Assembly: GCF_900240305.1 (NCBI RefSeq)
Contig: NZ_LT964854.1
Span: forward strand, 682,001-746,000
Length of the DNA: 64,000 nucleotides
Source: Ottowia massiliensis
GTDB lineage: Bacteria; Pseudomonadota; Gammaproteobacteria; Burkholderiales; Burkholderiaceae_C
Reading direction: 5' to 3'
Every line of letters starts with the position of its first letter. Within the stretch, counting starts at the first letter, position 1. Positions 16,734 through 25,381 of this stretch are shown one piece after another. The position numbers and the translations under genes are program-made. The notes under the pieces were generated by a model, which was not told the DNA's origin, searched no databases, and saw nothing but the letters and a program-made list of their open reading frames with translations.

Positions 16734-16883
16734 AAAACCGTTCAGAGGCTGGCCGTGTCCGTCCAAGTCCGCCCTTTTGCGCCCACGGACGGGCCTTGAA
16801 CAGGCTCCAAGCCCCCACGGGCATAATCTTTCGCGCTGCGGACCTGCCCGGTCCGAACGCCTTCACAAACCAAGGAAAACGCC

Positions 16884-17525
16884 ATGAGCGCCAATGACAA
16901 TGCCTTTGAAATCCATGTGCATGGCGATGTGAAACTGCGCCCCGGCACCCGCCTGGAGGCCATTGAAGAGGCGCTCAAGCCCCTGTGGCAGTACGCGGGC
17001 GCGCGCTCGCTGGCTGGCGGCGCAGCCAGCCTGTACGAGGAAGAGCCAGGCATCCGCTACGACACCATCACGCGCACCTTGCAAATGTGCTGGACGGTAG
17101 AAGGCGGCGAAGACTTCCGCCAGCAGCTCGATGACCTGTGCATGAACCTCAATGACCTGGCCGAGTACGGCGCGCCCATCGAAGTCTCGTTCTACGACGT
17201 GGATTTCGACGAAGACGACGAAGACGAAGGCCGCGAGGCGCGCGATGACTTCGTGCTGCTGTTCATCGGCCCCACGCCGCAGGCCATCATGCAGGTGCAG
17301 CGCGACTTGCTCGTGGAAGACGTGGTGCGCCTGATGGAGCGCCATTTCGACAGCGCCGAGCTGGGCGGCGTGGTGCATGCCATTGACCAGCTCTTTGCCA
17401 ACCGTTTCAACGACCTGACCAGCTCGCTGGACATGAGTCGCCCCCGTGGCGGCTCCGGCAGCCCAGGCGGTTCAGGCAACGCGGGCGGCCACGGTGGCGG
17501 GCGCAGGCCGCGCCATCTGCACTGA
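16884..17525 (+). CDS. Conserved hypothetical protein, acidic
   Basis: A 213-residue soluble protein with no signal peptide. It is strongly acidic around 105-120 (DVDFDEDDEDEGREARDD) and ends in a Gly/Ser-rich disordered tail (GGSGSPGGSGNAGGHGGGRR). The ordered part (10-190) looks like a conserved Burkholderiales family, but I cannot assign a function. A good ribosome site (AAGGA) precedes the ATG, and a strong terminator follows. Confidence 0.65.
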   Translation: MSANDNAFEIHVHGDVKLRPGTRLEAIEEALKPLWQYAGARSLAGGAASLYEEEPGIRYDTITRTLQMCWTVEGGEDFRQQLDDLCMNLNDLAEYGAPIEVSFYDVDFDEDDEDEGREARDDFVLLFIGPTPQAIMQVQRDLLVEDVVRLMERHFDSAELGGVVHAIDQLFANRFNDLTSSLDMSRPRGGSGSPGGSGNAGGHGGGRRPRHLH

Positions 17526-17548
17526 CGCGCCTCCCGGCCATCGCACAA

Positions 17549-17575
17549 GCGCCGCTTTCTCGCGGCGCTTTTTTT
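17549..17575 (+). terminator. Rho-independent terminator
   Basis: GCGCCGC, 6-base loop, GCGGCGC, then TTTTTTT, 24 bases after the acidic protein's stop. Confidence 0.9.
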
Positions 17576-17612
17576 CGGCCACGTGCCTGTCGATGTTCAT
17601 GCTGAAAGGATT

Positions 17613-17697
17613 CTTTCGCTCCTCTATCCATAGCATGATGTCCTAGTGAAAAGGGCGCGAGGGCCATTTTCTGCCCCTTAGATTTGCTCCTTTTTTT
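17613..17697 (-). repeat. Family A dispersed repeat, copy 5
   Basis: Full-length, minus orientation: TTTCGCTCCTCTATCCATAG, CATGATGTCCTAG ... GATTTGCTCCTTTTTTT. It lies in the convergent spacer before cca. Confidence 0.8.
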
Positions 17698-17753
17698 GGG
17701 TACCAGCCCGCCAGCTGGCCTATGACCAAAGCCTCTGCGCCCGGCGGCCCGCT

Positions 17754-18992
17754 TCAGCCCAGACCAGCCAGCGTTTGCACGGCCTGCACGCGCGCCGCCC
17801 GCAGCGCCTGGCCAATCTGCGCGCCCCTGGCTCCGCTGGCGGCGGCCTGGCGGGCGATGGCGGCGGCGTCCACGCCCTGCGCGGCAGCCAGCGCGGCCAG
17901 CAGGCGCTGGCGGGGCGGCCAGGGCGCGGCGGAGGGGGCTGGCCCGCCGGGTTTCTGGGCGGTCTCTTTCCCGTCTTTCCCGCCTTGCTTTCCCTGCTCC
18001 GCGCGGGCTACGCATTCGCAGGCCAGCAGGGCCTGTTCAAAGCGGGCGGGGCGGCGCAGCGCATCGCCCGCTTGCAGCAGATCAACCAGGGCGGCGGCAG
18101 GCAGCGCGGCGCTGGCTTCTATGGCCGGGCGCAGGCGGGCCAGCAGGTCGGCCAGCGCCTGGCAATCGGCGGGCGGGCGCAGGCGTTCGTGCAAATCGGC
18201 AAGCGCGGCAGGGGCGATGTCCGCCGTCAGGCAGGCGTAGCGCGCGGGCAAGGGGGCGTTCAGCCGCGCGGCTTCGTCCAGCGCGCGCTCCAGGCGCGGG
18301 CCGTGGGTGATGTATGACGCGGCCAGTTCGGGCAGGGCGGCGGCCAGCGCGCCACAGCTGTGCAGCACATGCAGCATGCGCGAGGGGCGCGGCTGCATCA
18401 GGCCGCGCGCCAGCTCCTGCCACACGCGCTCGGGCACCAGATGGGCGGCTTCGCCTGCTTGCACCATGCTGCGCAGCAGGGCCTGCGTTTCAGGAGCAAT
18501 GGAAAAGGCGTGAAAGCGCGCAGCAAAGCGCGCCAGGCGCAGGATGCGCACGGGGTCTTCACGGAAGGCATCGGTCACATGCCGCAGCACGCCCGCGCGC
18601 AAGTCGCGCAGGCCGCCAAAGGGGTCGATGAGTACGGCCTCATCGCCTTCCCAGTTCGCGGGGGCGGCAATGGCGTTGATGGTCAGGTCGCGCCGCGCCA
18701 GGTCTTCTTCCAGCGTGACGGCGGGGCTGGCCTGCACGGCAAAGCCCCGGTAGCCGGGGGCGCTTTTGCGCTCGGTGCGCGCCAGGGCGTATTCCTCGCG
18801 CGTTTGCGGGTGCAGGAAAACGGGAAAGTCCTTGCCCACGGGCACAAAGCCGCGCGCGGCCATGTCTTCGGGCGTGGCGCCCACCACCACCCAGTCGCGG
18901 TCGTGCACGGGCAGGCCCAGCAGACGGTCGCGCACGGCGCCGCCAACCATGTAGGTTCGCAAGGGGGGCAAGGGCGTGGCGGAAGCAGTCAT
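17754..18992 (-). CDS. cca: CCA tRNA nucleotidyltransferase
   Basis: A 412-residue class II enzyme that adds or repairs the 3' CCA of tRNAs. The nucleotidyltransferase head has GGAVRD (17-22) and the metal ligands Asp31/Asp33 (HDRDW); motif C is RRDLTINA, and neck and body motifs follow (EDPVRILRLARFAARF). The E. coli enzyme has an HD phosphohydrolase domain near its C-terminus; here the matching region reads TADIAPAALADL, so the His-Asp pair appears lost and only CCA addition is expected. The C-terminal 100 residues include a low-complexity insert (GKQGGKDGKE). Confidence 0.92.
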   Translation of the reverse strand: MTASATPLPPLRTYMVGGAVRDRLLGLPVHDRDWVVVGATPEDMAARGFVPVGKDFPVFLHPQTREEYALARTERKSAPGYRGFAVQASPAVTLEEDLARRDLTINAIAAPANWEGDEAVLIDPFGGLRDLRAGVLRHVTDAFREDPVRILRLARFAARFHAFSIAPETQALLRSMVQAGEAAHLVPERVWQELARGLMQPRPSRMLHVLHSCGALAAALPELAASYITHGPRLERALDEAARLNAPLPARYACLTADIAPAALADLHERLRPPADCQALADLLARLRPAIEASAALPAAALVDLLQAGDALRRPARFEQALLACECVARAEQGKQGGKDGKETAQKPGGPAPSAAPWPPRQRLLAALAAAQGVDAAAIARQAAASGARGAQIGQALRAARVQAVQTLAGLG

Positions 18993-19033
18993 GAGGCAGG
19001 TTTCCGGACGGCCCGGACGCGTCAGAAGGCATC

Positions 19034-19120
19034 AAAAACAGAAGCAAATTTTATAGATCGAAAAATAAGCCCTGCGCAGTATTCACTAGGACTTTATGCT
19101 ATTGATAAAGGAGCAAAAAA
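19034..19120 (+). repeat. Family A dispersed repeat, copy 6
   Basis: AAAAACAGAAGCAAATTTTA ... CTGCGCAGTATTCACTAGG then ACTTTATGCTATTGATAAAG and GAGCAAAAAA. It lies between the cca start and the rlmD end, on the strand opposite to both genes. Confidence 0.75.
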
Positions 19121-19168
19121 ACCTGCCCGCCCCTTGCCCTGCTCTTTCAGCCCCCTCGCCGCTGCGCT

Positions 19169-20671
19169 TTACGCCGCCCGCTCGAACACGGCCACGCTTT
19201 CCACGTGGGCGGTGTGGGGGAACATGTTCACCACGCCAGCGGCGCGGCAACGGTAGCCCGCCTGGTGCACGAGCAGGCCCGCGTCGCGGGCGAGGGTGGC
19301 GGGGTTGCAGCTGACGTAAACGATGCGGCGCGGCGGCTGCCAGCTGGCAAAAGCCGCCAGGGTTTGGGCTGAAACGGGCGGCGGCGCTTCGCTGCTTTCG
19401 CCTGCTGTTTCGGATGCGTTTTCCGCTGCTGTTTCCGCTGTTGCCGCTGCGCCCAGCCGCGCCTGATGAATGGCGGCCAGCGATTTGGCCAGGGCAAAAG
19501 CGCCTTCGCGCGGCGGGTCGATCAGCCAGCGCTCGGCCTGGCCGTCGGCCATGAGTTGTCCGGGCGTCATCTCGAACAGGTTGCGGGCGGCAAAGCTCAC
19601 GGGCGCCAGGCCGGGGCGCTGGTTGGCTTGCAGGTTCTGGCGGGCGCGGGCCACCAGGGCGGGGCTGCCTTCAATGCCCAGCACTTCGCCCGCGCGCGTG
19701 GCCAGCGGCAGGGTGAAGTTGCCCAGGCCGCAGAACCAGTCGATCACGCGCTCGCCGCGCTGCGCGTCCAGCAGGCGCAACGCGCAGCTGACGAGCACGC
19801 GGTTGATGTGCGGATTGACTTGCGTGAAGTCGGTGGGGCGAAAGGGCATGGTGATGCCGAATTCGGGCAGGCTGTAGGCCAGCGGCGGGGCGCTTTCGCC
19901 GCCTTCGCCGTCTTCATCGAGCCGGTGCGCGCTGTCCGGTCCCTTGGGCTGGAGCCACCACTGGATGGGGTGCTGGCGGCCCTGCTCGCGGGCGAAGGCG
20001 CGCAGGCGCGCCAGGTCGGCCTCGCTCAAAGGCTCCAGATGGCGCAGCACCAGGGCCGTGACGCCATCGCCGCAGGCCACTTCGATTTGCGGGCAGGTGT
20101 CGCGCGCGTGCATGCCGGCGATGAGCTGGCGCAGCGGCAGCAGCCAGCCGCTCACGTGCGGCGGCAAGATGGCGCAAGAGCGCATGTCGGCGATGTAGCG
20201 GCTTTTGCGCTCGTGAAAGCCGATGAGCACTTCGCCTTTTTTCACCACATGCCGCACCGACAGGCGCGCGCGCCAGCGGTAGCCCCAGGCGGGGCCGTGA
20301 ATGGGCGCCAGCACGTTGGCCGGGCGCACTTTGCCCAGACGCCAGAGGTTGTCTTCCAGCACGCGCTGCTTGACGGCCACTTGCGCGGCGGCGTCCAGAT
20401 GCTGCATCTTGCAGCCGCCGCACGCGCCCGCGTGCAGGCCAAAGTGCGGGCAGCCGGGGCGCACGCGCTGGCTGCTTTCGCGGTGCACGGCCAGCAAGCT
20501 GGCGGCTTCCCAGTTGTTTTTCTTGCGGTGCACGTTGGCGGAGACGATTTCGCCGGGCAGCGCGCCTTCGACGAAGACGACTTTGCCGTCGGGGCGGCGG
20601 GTGATGCCCTGCGCGTCCATGTCAAGGGCCTCAATTTCAAGCCAGCCTTCAGGGAGAGGTTCGGTAGTCAA
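19169..20671 (-). CDS. rlmD: 23S rRNA (uracil-1939-C5)-methyltransferase RlmD
   Basis: A 500-residue SAM-dependent enzyme. It has an N-terminal TRAM domain (about 8-65), an iron-sulfur motif with Cys74, Cys84 and Cys87 (CPHFGLHAGACGGC), a Rossmann methyltransferase domain (DWFCGLGNFTLPLA), and the catalytic Cys in VYVSCNPATLARD. A variable insert rich in Ala/Glu/Ser (about 405-435) lies before the last strand. The start is TTG at 20671: an in-frame TAG lies four codons upstream, and starting at the next Met (20620) would cut into TRAM. It modifies U1939 of 23S rRNA. Confidence 0.92.
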   Translation of the reverse strand: MTTEPLPEGWLEIEALDMDAQGITRRPDGKVVFVEGALPGEIVSANVHRKKNNWEAASLLAVHRESSQRVRPGCPHFGLHAGACGGCKMQHLDAAAQVAVKQRVLEDNLWRLGKVRPANVLAPIHGPAWGYRWRARLSVRHVVKKGEVLIGFHERKSRYIADMRSCAILPPHVSGWLLPLRQLIAGMHARDTCPQIEVACGDGVTALVLRHLEPLSEADLARLRAFAREQGRQHPIQWWLQPKGPDSAHRLDEDGEGGESAPPLAYSLPEFGITMPFRPTDFTQVNPHINRVLVSCALRLLDAQRGERVIDWFCGLGNFTLPLATRAGEVLGIEGSPALVARARQNLQANQRPGLAPVSFAARNLFEMTPGQLMADGQAERWLIDPPREGAFALAKSLAAIHQARLGAAATAETAAENASETAGESSEAPPPVSAQTLAAFASWQPPRRIVYVSCNPATLARDAGLLVHQAGYRCRAAGVVNMFPHTAHVESVAVFERAA

Positions 20672-21236
20672 AGAGGGCTACGACAAAGATATTGAATTGA
20701 AAAAAATGGCTGCGGATGGACGCGGTGGTCTGGCTGATGCTTGACTGGTGGCCGGGCGATCCGTGGGCAGTAAAAAAAGTATCTTGACACAAAGTGTTCA
20801 CCGCAGGTTTGGGCACGGACAAGCCGATCATCAGCAATGGTCGCCATCGTGCCAGCCCAACGGAACGCCACGGCACAGGCAGCCGGCTGCACAGCAAAAA
20901 CACATGACTTCATCTGCTCGGAACGCACCAATCAAGGCGTTTTTCCGCGAAGGCGATTCCTTCGAGGGCGCGTGCTTGGGCAGCGTGCACTTCCATTTCT
21001 GCAGGACCAACGAATGCTTCAGCGCAGCGCGGCTGCTTGCATTCATCTGAAACGATGCAATGAAAACCGCAGGCGGAGTGCTATTTGACTAATTGCCGGG
21101 CACATTTGGAATAAGGTGAGCGGCATATCAAAAGCAACCTATAAACCTTGGGGATAGAAATCAGGCTGCTTTGCCCGTGCTGCGGGGTGGTTTCAGTTTT
21201 CAGGCAACCTTTTACCTGCCGCAAGCCACTCGAAAA
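20672..21236. other. 565-base intergenic region, partly AT-rich, probably decayed
   Basis: Between rlmD and the oxidoreductase. Several short frames are open at 20748-21088 on both strands, but none matches a family I recognise and none has a good ribosome site, so I regard them as remnants. Base composition falls towards 21090-21236, which is the 3' flank of the AT-rich oxidoreductase. At 21199-21210 the sequence TTCAGGCAACCT is one base from some Neisseriaceae uptake-sequence dialects (see findings). Confidence 0.4.
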
Positions 21237-21812
21237 TCAAACGCTTCGGCTTAAATCTTCCAAGAATGCCTTCCGCTGTTCGGCGGTGGATTTGTCCATA
21301 TTGCCGAAGTTGAGCCATTGACGTTTGGCAATACCGATGCCTTTCAGGGTGTGGCCCAGCATCGCTTTGCCAATACCGTTGCCGCAAAACCATTTCAGAT
21401 ACCATGTGGGGGCGGTGGATGTGCTGATGACCAGCGCTTCCTTGATGTGGGTCAGATTGCCTTTCAAGCCTGTGGCGGTGGGAACGTAAGCCAATGTTTT
21501 GAGAAAAACTTTGTCTTCAAATCCTTTGACGATGGCCGGCATATCCGCCCACCAGACAGGAAAGATGAAAATCAGGCGGCTGGTTGTTTTCAAGATTTCC
21601 TGATAACGCAAAACGAGCGGATCCAAGGCTTTCCCCTGGTTAAACAAGGCAAGTTCCTCTTTAGTGTAGGCGGGGTTGAAACCGTCCGCATACAAATCAA
21701 TCAGCTGATATTTTTCTCCTTTTCCATCCAGTAGCTGCCGCACACGCTGCAAAATGCCGTGATTGAAACTTTCATCGTATGGGTGGGCATAAATAATCGT
21801 GGTAAATGACAC
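21237..21812 (-). CDS. NAD(P)H-dependent oxidoreductase, flavodoxin-like (quinone reductase family)
   Basis: A 191-residue flavoprotein of the NQO/MdaB type: FTTIIYAHPYDESFNHGI (FMN phosphate loop), FIFPVWWADMPAIVKGFEDK (the isoalloxazine-contacting motif) and a central parallel sheet. It should reduce quinones or similar acceptors with NAD(P)H in the cytosol. The start is GTG at 21812, with AGGAG 7 bases upstream; the upstream Met at 21863 has no ribosome site. The gene is visibly AT-richer than every neighbour and uses A/T-ending codons freely, so I infer recent horizontal transfer. Confidence 0.85.
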   Translation of the reverse strand: MSFTTIIYAHPYDESFNHGILQRVRQLLDGKGEKYQLIDLYADGFNPAYTKEELALFNQGKALDPLVLRYQEILKTTSRLIFIFPVWWADMPAIVKGFEDKVFLKTLAYVPTATGLKGNLTHIKEALVISTSTAPTWYLKWFCGNGIGKAMLGHTLKGIGIAKRQWLNFGNMDKSTAEQRKAFLEDLSRSV

Positions 21813-21961
21813 TTTATACTCCTGACATGGAAAAGGTTGTGCAGATTGAAAGCGGGTTGGCATTACTTTAACGGAAGCAGTTAAACAGAATGCCTGCTAT
21901 CCGTTTCATGGGTTCAGGAATAAACGCGCCAGAGCACTCCCGGTGGCCCGCCAGGCCGGAT

Positions 21962-24196
21962 TCAGCGCCTGCCTGATAAGGAGCGTGCGGAAGAACGGGC
22001 GGCCCGGGGCTTGGCGGCTCTGGCCGCTTTGGCCGCTTTTGCGGCCCGGGGCTTGCGGTCTGTCTTGGCGGCGGCGGGGCGGGCGGTTTTGCGGCCGGCG
22101 GGCGCGTCAGCGGGCGCGGGCGGCCCGTCTGCGCTGGCGGCAGGCAGGCAAAAGTCGATGCGGCGGCCGTCCAGATCGACGCGGGCTACTTGCACGCGCA
22201 GCGGCTGGCCCAGGGTGTAGCGCGTGCCGCTGCGCTCGCCACGCAGCTCTTGCCGGGCTTCGTCAAAGCGGTAGTAGTCGCCAGCCAGTTCCGAGACGTG
22301 AATCAGTCCTTCCACGTAAAGGTCTTTCAGGGTGACGAAAAGGCCGAAGCTGGTGACGGCGCTGACCGTGCCTTCAAACACTTCGCCCAGGTGCTGCTGC
22401 ATGTATTGGCATTTGAGCCAGGCTTGCACGTCGCGGCTGGCTTCGTCAGCGCGGCGCTCGCACGCGCTGCAATGCAGTCCGGCCGCTTCCCAGGCCTGAT
22501 GGGCCTTGGTGGTTTTGCGCGGGAGGTTTTCCGCCGCGCTGGCCGGGCGGGCGTTTTTTTGCAGGCGCTGGCGGAGTTTTTCATGCGCTTCGCCAAACGC
22601 GGGCAGATTGGGCAGGGCGTATTTGCGGCCCGCGAGCATGGCTTTGATGACGCGGTGCACCAGCAAATCAGGGTAGCGGCGGATGGGGCTGGTGAAGTGC
22701 GTGTAGGCGGGGTAGGCCAGGCCGAAGTGGCCGCTGTTGGCGGGGGTGTAGAGGGCCTGGCTCATGGAGCGCAGGAGCACGGCGTGGATTTGGGCGGCGT
22801 CGGGCCGGGCGGCGACTTGTTCGGCAATGCGCTGGATGTCGGCAGGCTGCGGCTCATCAGGCACGGCGGCGCGCACGCCCAGGGCGGCCAGGTAGCTGCG
22901 CAAGGTGGCGAGTTTGTCGGGCGGGGGCGCGTCGTGCACGCGGAAAAGGCCCTCGCGCTTGCCTTCGAGCATGAAGTCGGCGGCGCAGACGTTGGCGGCG
23001 AGCATGGCTTCTTCAATCAGGCGGTGCGCGTCGTTGCGCTCGCGCGGCAGGATTTGCGTGATGCGGCCCGCTTCGTCGCAGACGATTTGGGTTTCAACGC
23101 TGTCCAGCTCCACCGCGCCGCGCGCGTGGCGGGCGGCCAGCAGTGCGCGGTAAGCGCTGGCGAGGTTTTGCAGCTGGGGCAGCAAGGCTTGCTGCCCGGG
23201 CGCTGCGCCGCCGGTCTCGCCTGCAAGCCAGGCGGCGGCCTGCGTGTAGGTCAGGCGCGCGTGGCTGTGGATGACGGCGGGGTAGAACTGGTAGGCGGTG
23301 ATGGCGCCTTGCCGGTCAATCAGCATGTCGCACACGAGCGCGAGGCGGTCCACCTGCGGGTTGAGCGAGCACAGGCCGTTGCTGAGTTTTTCCGGCAGCA
23401 TGGGGATGACGCGGCGCGGGAAATAAACGCTGGTGGCGCGCTCGAAGGCGTCCGCGTCGAGCGCGTCGCCGTTGGTCACGTAGTGGCTCACGTCGGCAAT
23501 GGCCACGAGCAGCCGCCAGCCATTGGGCCGCTTGCCACGGCCTGACGCCACGGCGGGCTGGCAATAGACGGCGTCGTCAAAGTCGCGGGCGTCTTCGCCG
23601 TCGATGGTGACAAAGGGCACATCGGTCAAATCAATGCGGCCTTTGCGCTCGGCGGGCTGCACGGCGTCTGGCAGCGCCTGGGCCTGCGCCAGTGCGGCGG
23701 GGGAGAACTCGTGCGGCACGCCGAATTTGCGCACGGCAATTTCGATTTCCATGCCCGCGTCGTCCGCGTCGCCCAGCACTTCGGTCACGCGGCCCGTGGG
23801 CTGGGCATGCAGCGCCGGCTCGCCCGTGAAGGCGATGACGGCGATTTGCCCTTCGCGCACGCGGCCCAAGCCGCGTTTTTCAAGCAGCACGTCTTGCCCG
23901 TAGCGGCGGTCTTCCGGCCGGGCCAGCCACACGCCGCTTTCGCGCACGAGGCGGGCGATGAGCGGGCGCGGCGGGCGGCTGATGATGGACAGCACCCGCC
24001 CTTCGGCGCGGCCCTTGCGGTCAAACTGCGTCACGGCGGCGCGCACGCGGTCGCCGTGCAGCACGGCGCGCATTTGCGCGGGCGGCAAGTACAGGTCAGG
24101 GCCGCCATCGTCGCGCAGCACGAAGCCGTGGCCGTCGCGGTGGCCCTGCACAGAGCCTTCCAGTTCATTTTTCATGCGTGTTTTGTCTGTTTTCAT
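21962..24196 (-). CDS. rnr: Ribonuclease R
   Basis: A 3'-5' exoribonuclease of the RNase II/R family, about 744 residues from the ATG at 24196 (an ATG at 24175 is also possible; neither has a clear ribosome site). Order: cold-shock OB domains, catalytic RNB domain (VTIDGEDARDFDDAVY holds the Mg-binding Asp residues; RRYPDLLVHR follows), an S1 domain (GTVSAVTSFGLFVTLKDLYV) and a Lys/Arg/Ala-rich tail that in E. coli binds structured RNA and ribosomes. It degrades structured RNA and defective transcripts. Its start region overlaps the promoter of the divergent tRNA-Leu gene. Confidence 0.93.
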   Translation of the reverse strand: MKTDKTRMKNELEGSVQGHRDGHGFVLRDDGGPDLYLPPAQMRAVLHGDRVRAAVTQFDRKGRAEGRVLSIISRPPRPLIARLVRESGVWLARPEDRRYGQDVLLEKRGLGRVREGQIAVIAFTGEPALHAQPTGRVTEVLGDADDAGMEIEIAVRKFGVPHEFSPAALAQAQALPDAVQPAERKGRIDLTDVPFVTIDGEDARDFDDAVYCQPAVASGRGKRPNGWRLLVAIADVSHYVTNGDALDADAFERATSVYFPRRVIPMLPEKLSNGLCSLNPQVDRLALVCDMLIDRQGAITAYQFYPAVIHSHARLTYTQAAAWLAGETGGAAPGQQALLPQLQNLASAYRALLAARHARGAVELDSVETQIVCDEAGRITQILPRERNDAHRLIEEAMLAANVCAADFMLEGKREGLFRVHDAPPPDKLATLRSYLAALGVRAAVPDEPQPADIQRIAEQVAARPDAAQIHAVLLRSMSQALYTPANSGHFGLAYPAYTHFTSPIRRYPDLLVHRVIKAMLAGRKYALPNLPAFGEAHEKLRQRLQKNARPASAAENLPRKTTKAHQAWEAAGLHCSACERRADEASRDVQAWLKCQYMQQHLGEVFEGTVSAVTSFGLFVTLKDLYVEGLIHVSELAGDYYRFDEARQELRGERSGTRYTLGQPLRVQVARVDLDGRRIDFCLPAASADGPPAPADAPAGRKTARPAAAKTDRKPRAAKAAKAARAAKPRAARSSARSLSGRR

Positions 24197-24212
24197 TTTT
24201 ATGCTGTAGAAT
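24183..24212 (+). promoter_or_regulatory. Candidate promoter of tRNA-Leu
   Basis: TTGTCT (24183-24188), 18-base spacer, TAGAAT (24207-24212), 19 bases before the mature tRNA 5' end. It overlaps the first codons of rnr on the other strand. Confidence 0.5.
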
Positions 24213-24230
24213 TCGCGCTTTCCCTGAAAC

Positions 24231-24315
<85 letters not shown>

Positions 24316-24321
24316 CACATG

Positions 24322-24355
24322 AAGCCTTGCGGCAAAAACCGCAAGGCTTTTTTTT
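24322..24355 (+). terminator. Rho-independent terminator of tRNA-Leu
   Basis: AAGCCTTGCGG, 6-base loop, CCGCAAGGCTT followed by a T-run, starting 7 bases after the tRNA CCA. Confidence 0.92.
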
Positions 24356-24390
24356 GCCCATTGCATTGCCCATTCCATTGCCCATCGCAA
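24355..24390 (+). repeat. Three imperfect 12-bp tandem units
   Basis: TTGCCCATTGCA, TTGCCCATTCCA and TTGCCCATCGCA lie directly after the tRNA-Leu terminator. Non-coding; purpose unknown. Confidence 0.7.
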
Positions 24391-24517
24391 GGCTTTTTTT
24401 GTCTGCCGCCAGGCGCATGGCCATGCTGGAGGCCGTGGATCGAGCGCCGGATTGCCGCCGCTGGCCGTTTGCAGCGGCCCGCTTTCTTGCTTGGCAACGG
24501 CTGCATGGATGGGAGGC

Positions 24518-24604
24518 ATTTTCGCTCCTGTATCAATAGCATGATGTCCTAGTGGAAAGGGCGCAGGCACCGTTTTTGGCAGGCTCAAATTTGCTCCTTT
24601 TTCT
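24518..24604 (-). repeat. Family A dispersed repeat, copy 7
   Basis: Full-length, minus orientation: TTTTCGCTCCTGTATCAATA, GCATGATGTCCTAGTGGAAA ... CAAATTTGCTCCTTTTT. It fills most of the 349-base gap between tRNA-Leu and the LprI-like gene; nothing else is seen there. Confidence 0.82.
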
Positions 24605-24664
24605 GATCTTGTGCGCCTGCCGTCCGGCCCGGCTGGACGGCGCAGGCGGGCGGCGGTTTCGCGC

Positions 24665-25057
24665 TCAATCAACGATGTAGCCATTCATCAGCCAATGGCG
24701 CAGCGCCTGGCGGCGCTCCATGTGCTGCTGGATCATGCAGGCGTGGTGGCGGCTGTTGCCCGGGGCCCCGGCCTCGCCGCGCAGCGGGGCCAGCCGGTTG
24801 CAGTGCTGGCGGGCGGCGCGCCGCCACTGGTTCTGGTCGTTGCGCAGGGCCGGGCGCTCATGGGCGGCCAGCGCGGTGAGCACGTCGCCATACAGCGTTT
24901 CGGTGACGGCGCGGGCCGCCTCGAAGTCTTGCAGGGTGCAGGTTTCGGGCGTGCAAGCGCCCTGGGGCGATGCCGCTGGCTGCGCCAGGGCGCTGGCAGC
25001 CGTCAGCGCCAGCATGGCCAGCAGGCTGGCCTTGCGGAGGGCTTGGCGGGCGGGCAT
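24665..25057 (-). CDS. LprI-like (DUF1311) secreted protein
   Basis: A 130-residue protein with a Sec signal peptide (MPARQALRKASLLAMLALTA..., cleaved near ALAQP) and a DUF1311/LprI-like core. It keeps the conserved Trp and Cys framework (CTPETC ... NQWRRAARQHC ... HHACMIQQHMERR). Some family members inhibit lysozyme in the periplasm; that role is only suggested here. The start at 25057 is chosen because it gives the signal peptide and has AAAGGA upstream; a GTG at 25097 is an alternative. Signal-peptidase cleavage is inferred. Confidence 0.72.
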   Translation of the reverse strand: MPARQALRKASLLAMLALTAASALAQPAASPQGACTPETCTLQDFEAARAVTETLYGDVLTALAAHERPALRNDQNQWRRAARQHCNRLAPLRGEAGAPGNSRHHACMIQQHMERRQALRHWLMNGYIVD

Positions 25058-25092
25058 GGCTCTTTTTCCTTTCGGAGCGGCTTGCGGCGCGT

Positions 25093-25356
25093 TCACGGCG
25101 CTTCGTCCTTCATTTGATCTTCCAGCGCGCGCCCGAATTCGCCGCTTTGCCAGCGGGCGACAAGGGCGCGGGCGGCTTCGGCTTGTTCGGCGGGCACTTG
25201 CACGCGCACGCCGCCCAGCGCGGGCGAAACCAGCAGGTCGGCCGTGGCGTGGTGCTCGCCCAGCAGCGTGGCCGCCATGCCTTCGCTGCGCAGCAGGTTG
25301 CACACGATGCGCGCATCCCACGGATTGAGTTCGCTGTGGATGGTCGCCAGCTTCAT
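25093..25356 (-). CDS. DUF2007-type small protein
   Basis: An 87-residue soluble protein with the DUF2007 pattern (LNPWDARIVCNLLRSEGMAATL near the N-terminus, then a hydrophobic strand and VPAEQAEAARALVARW). The family is described as putative signal transducing, with no known mechanism. It is 25 bases after rimO on the same strand, so probably co-transcribed with phaR-rimO. Confidence 0.78.
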   Translation of the reverse strand: MKLATIHSELNPWDARIVCNLLRSEGMAATLLGEHHATADLLVSPALGGVRVQVPAEQAEAARALVARWQSGEFGRALEDQMKDEAP

Positions 25357-25381
25357 GGTTTCTGCCTTTTCGTGTTGCGGT

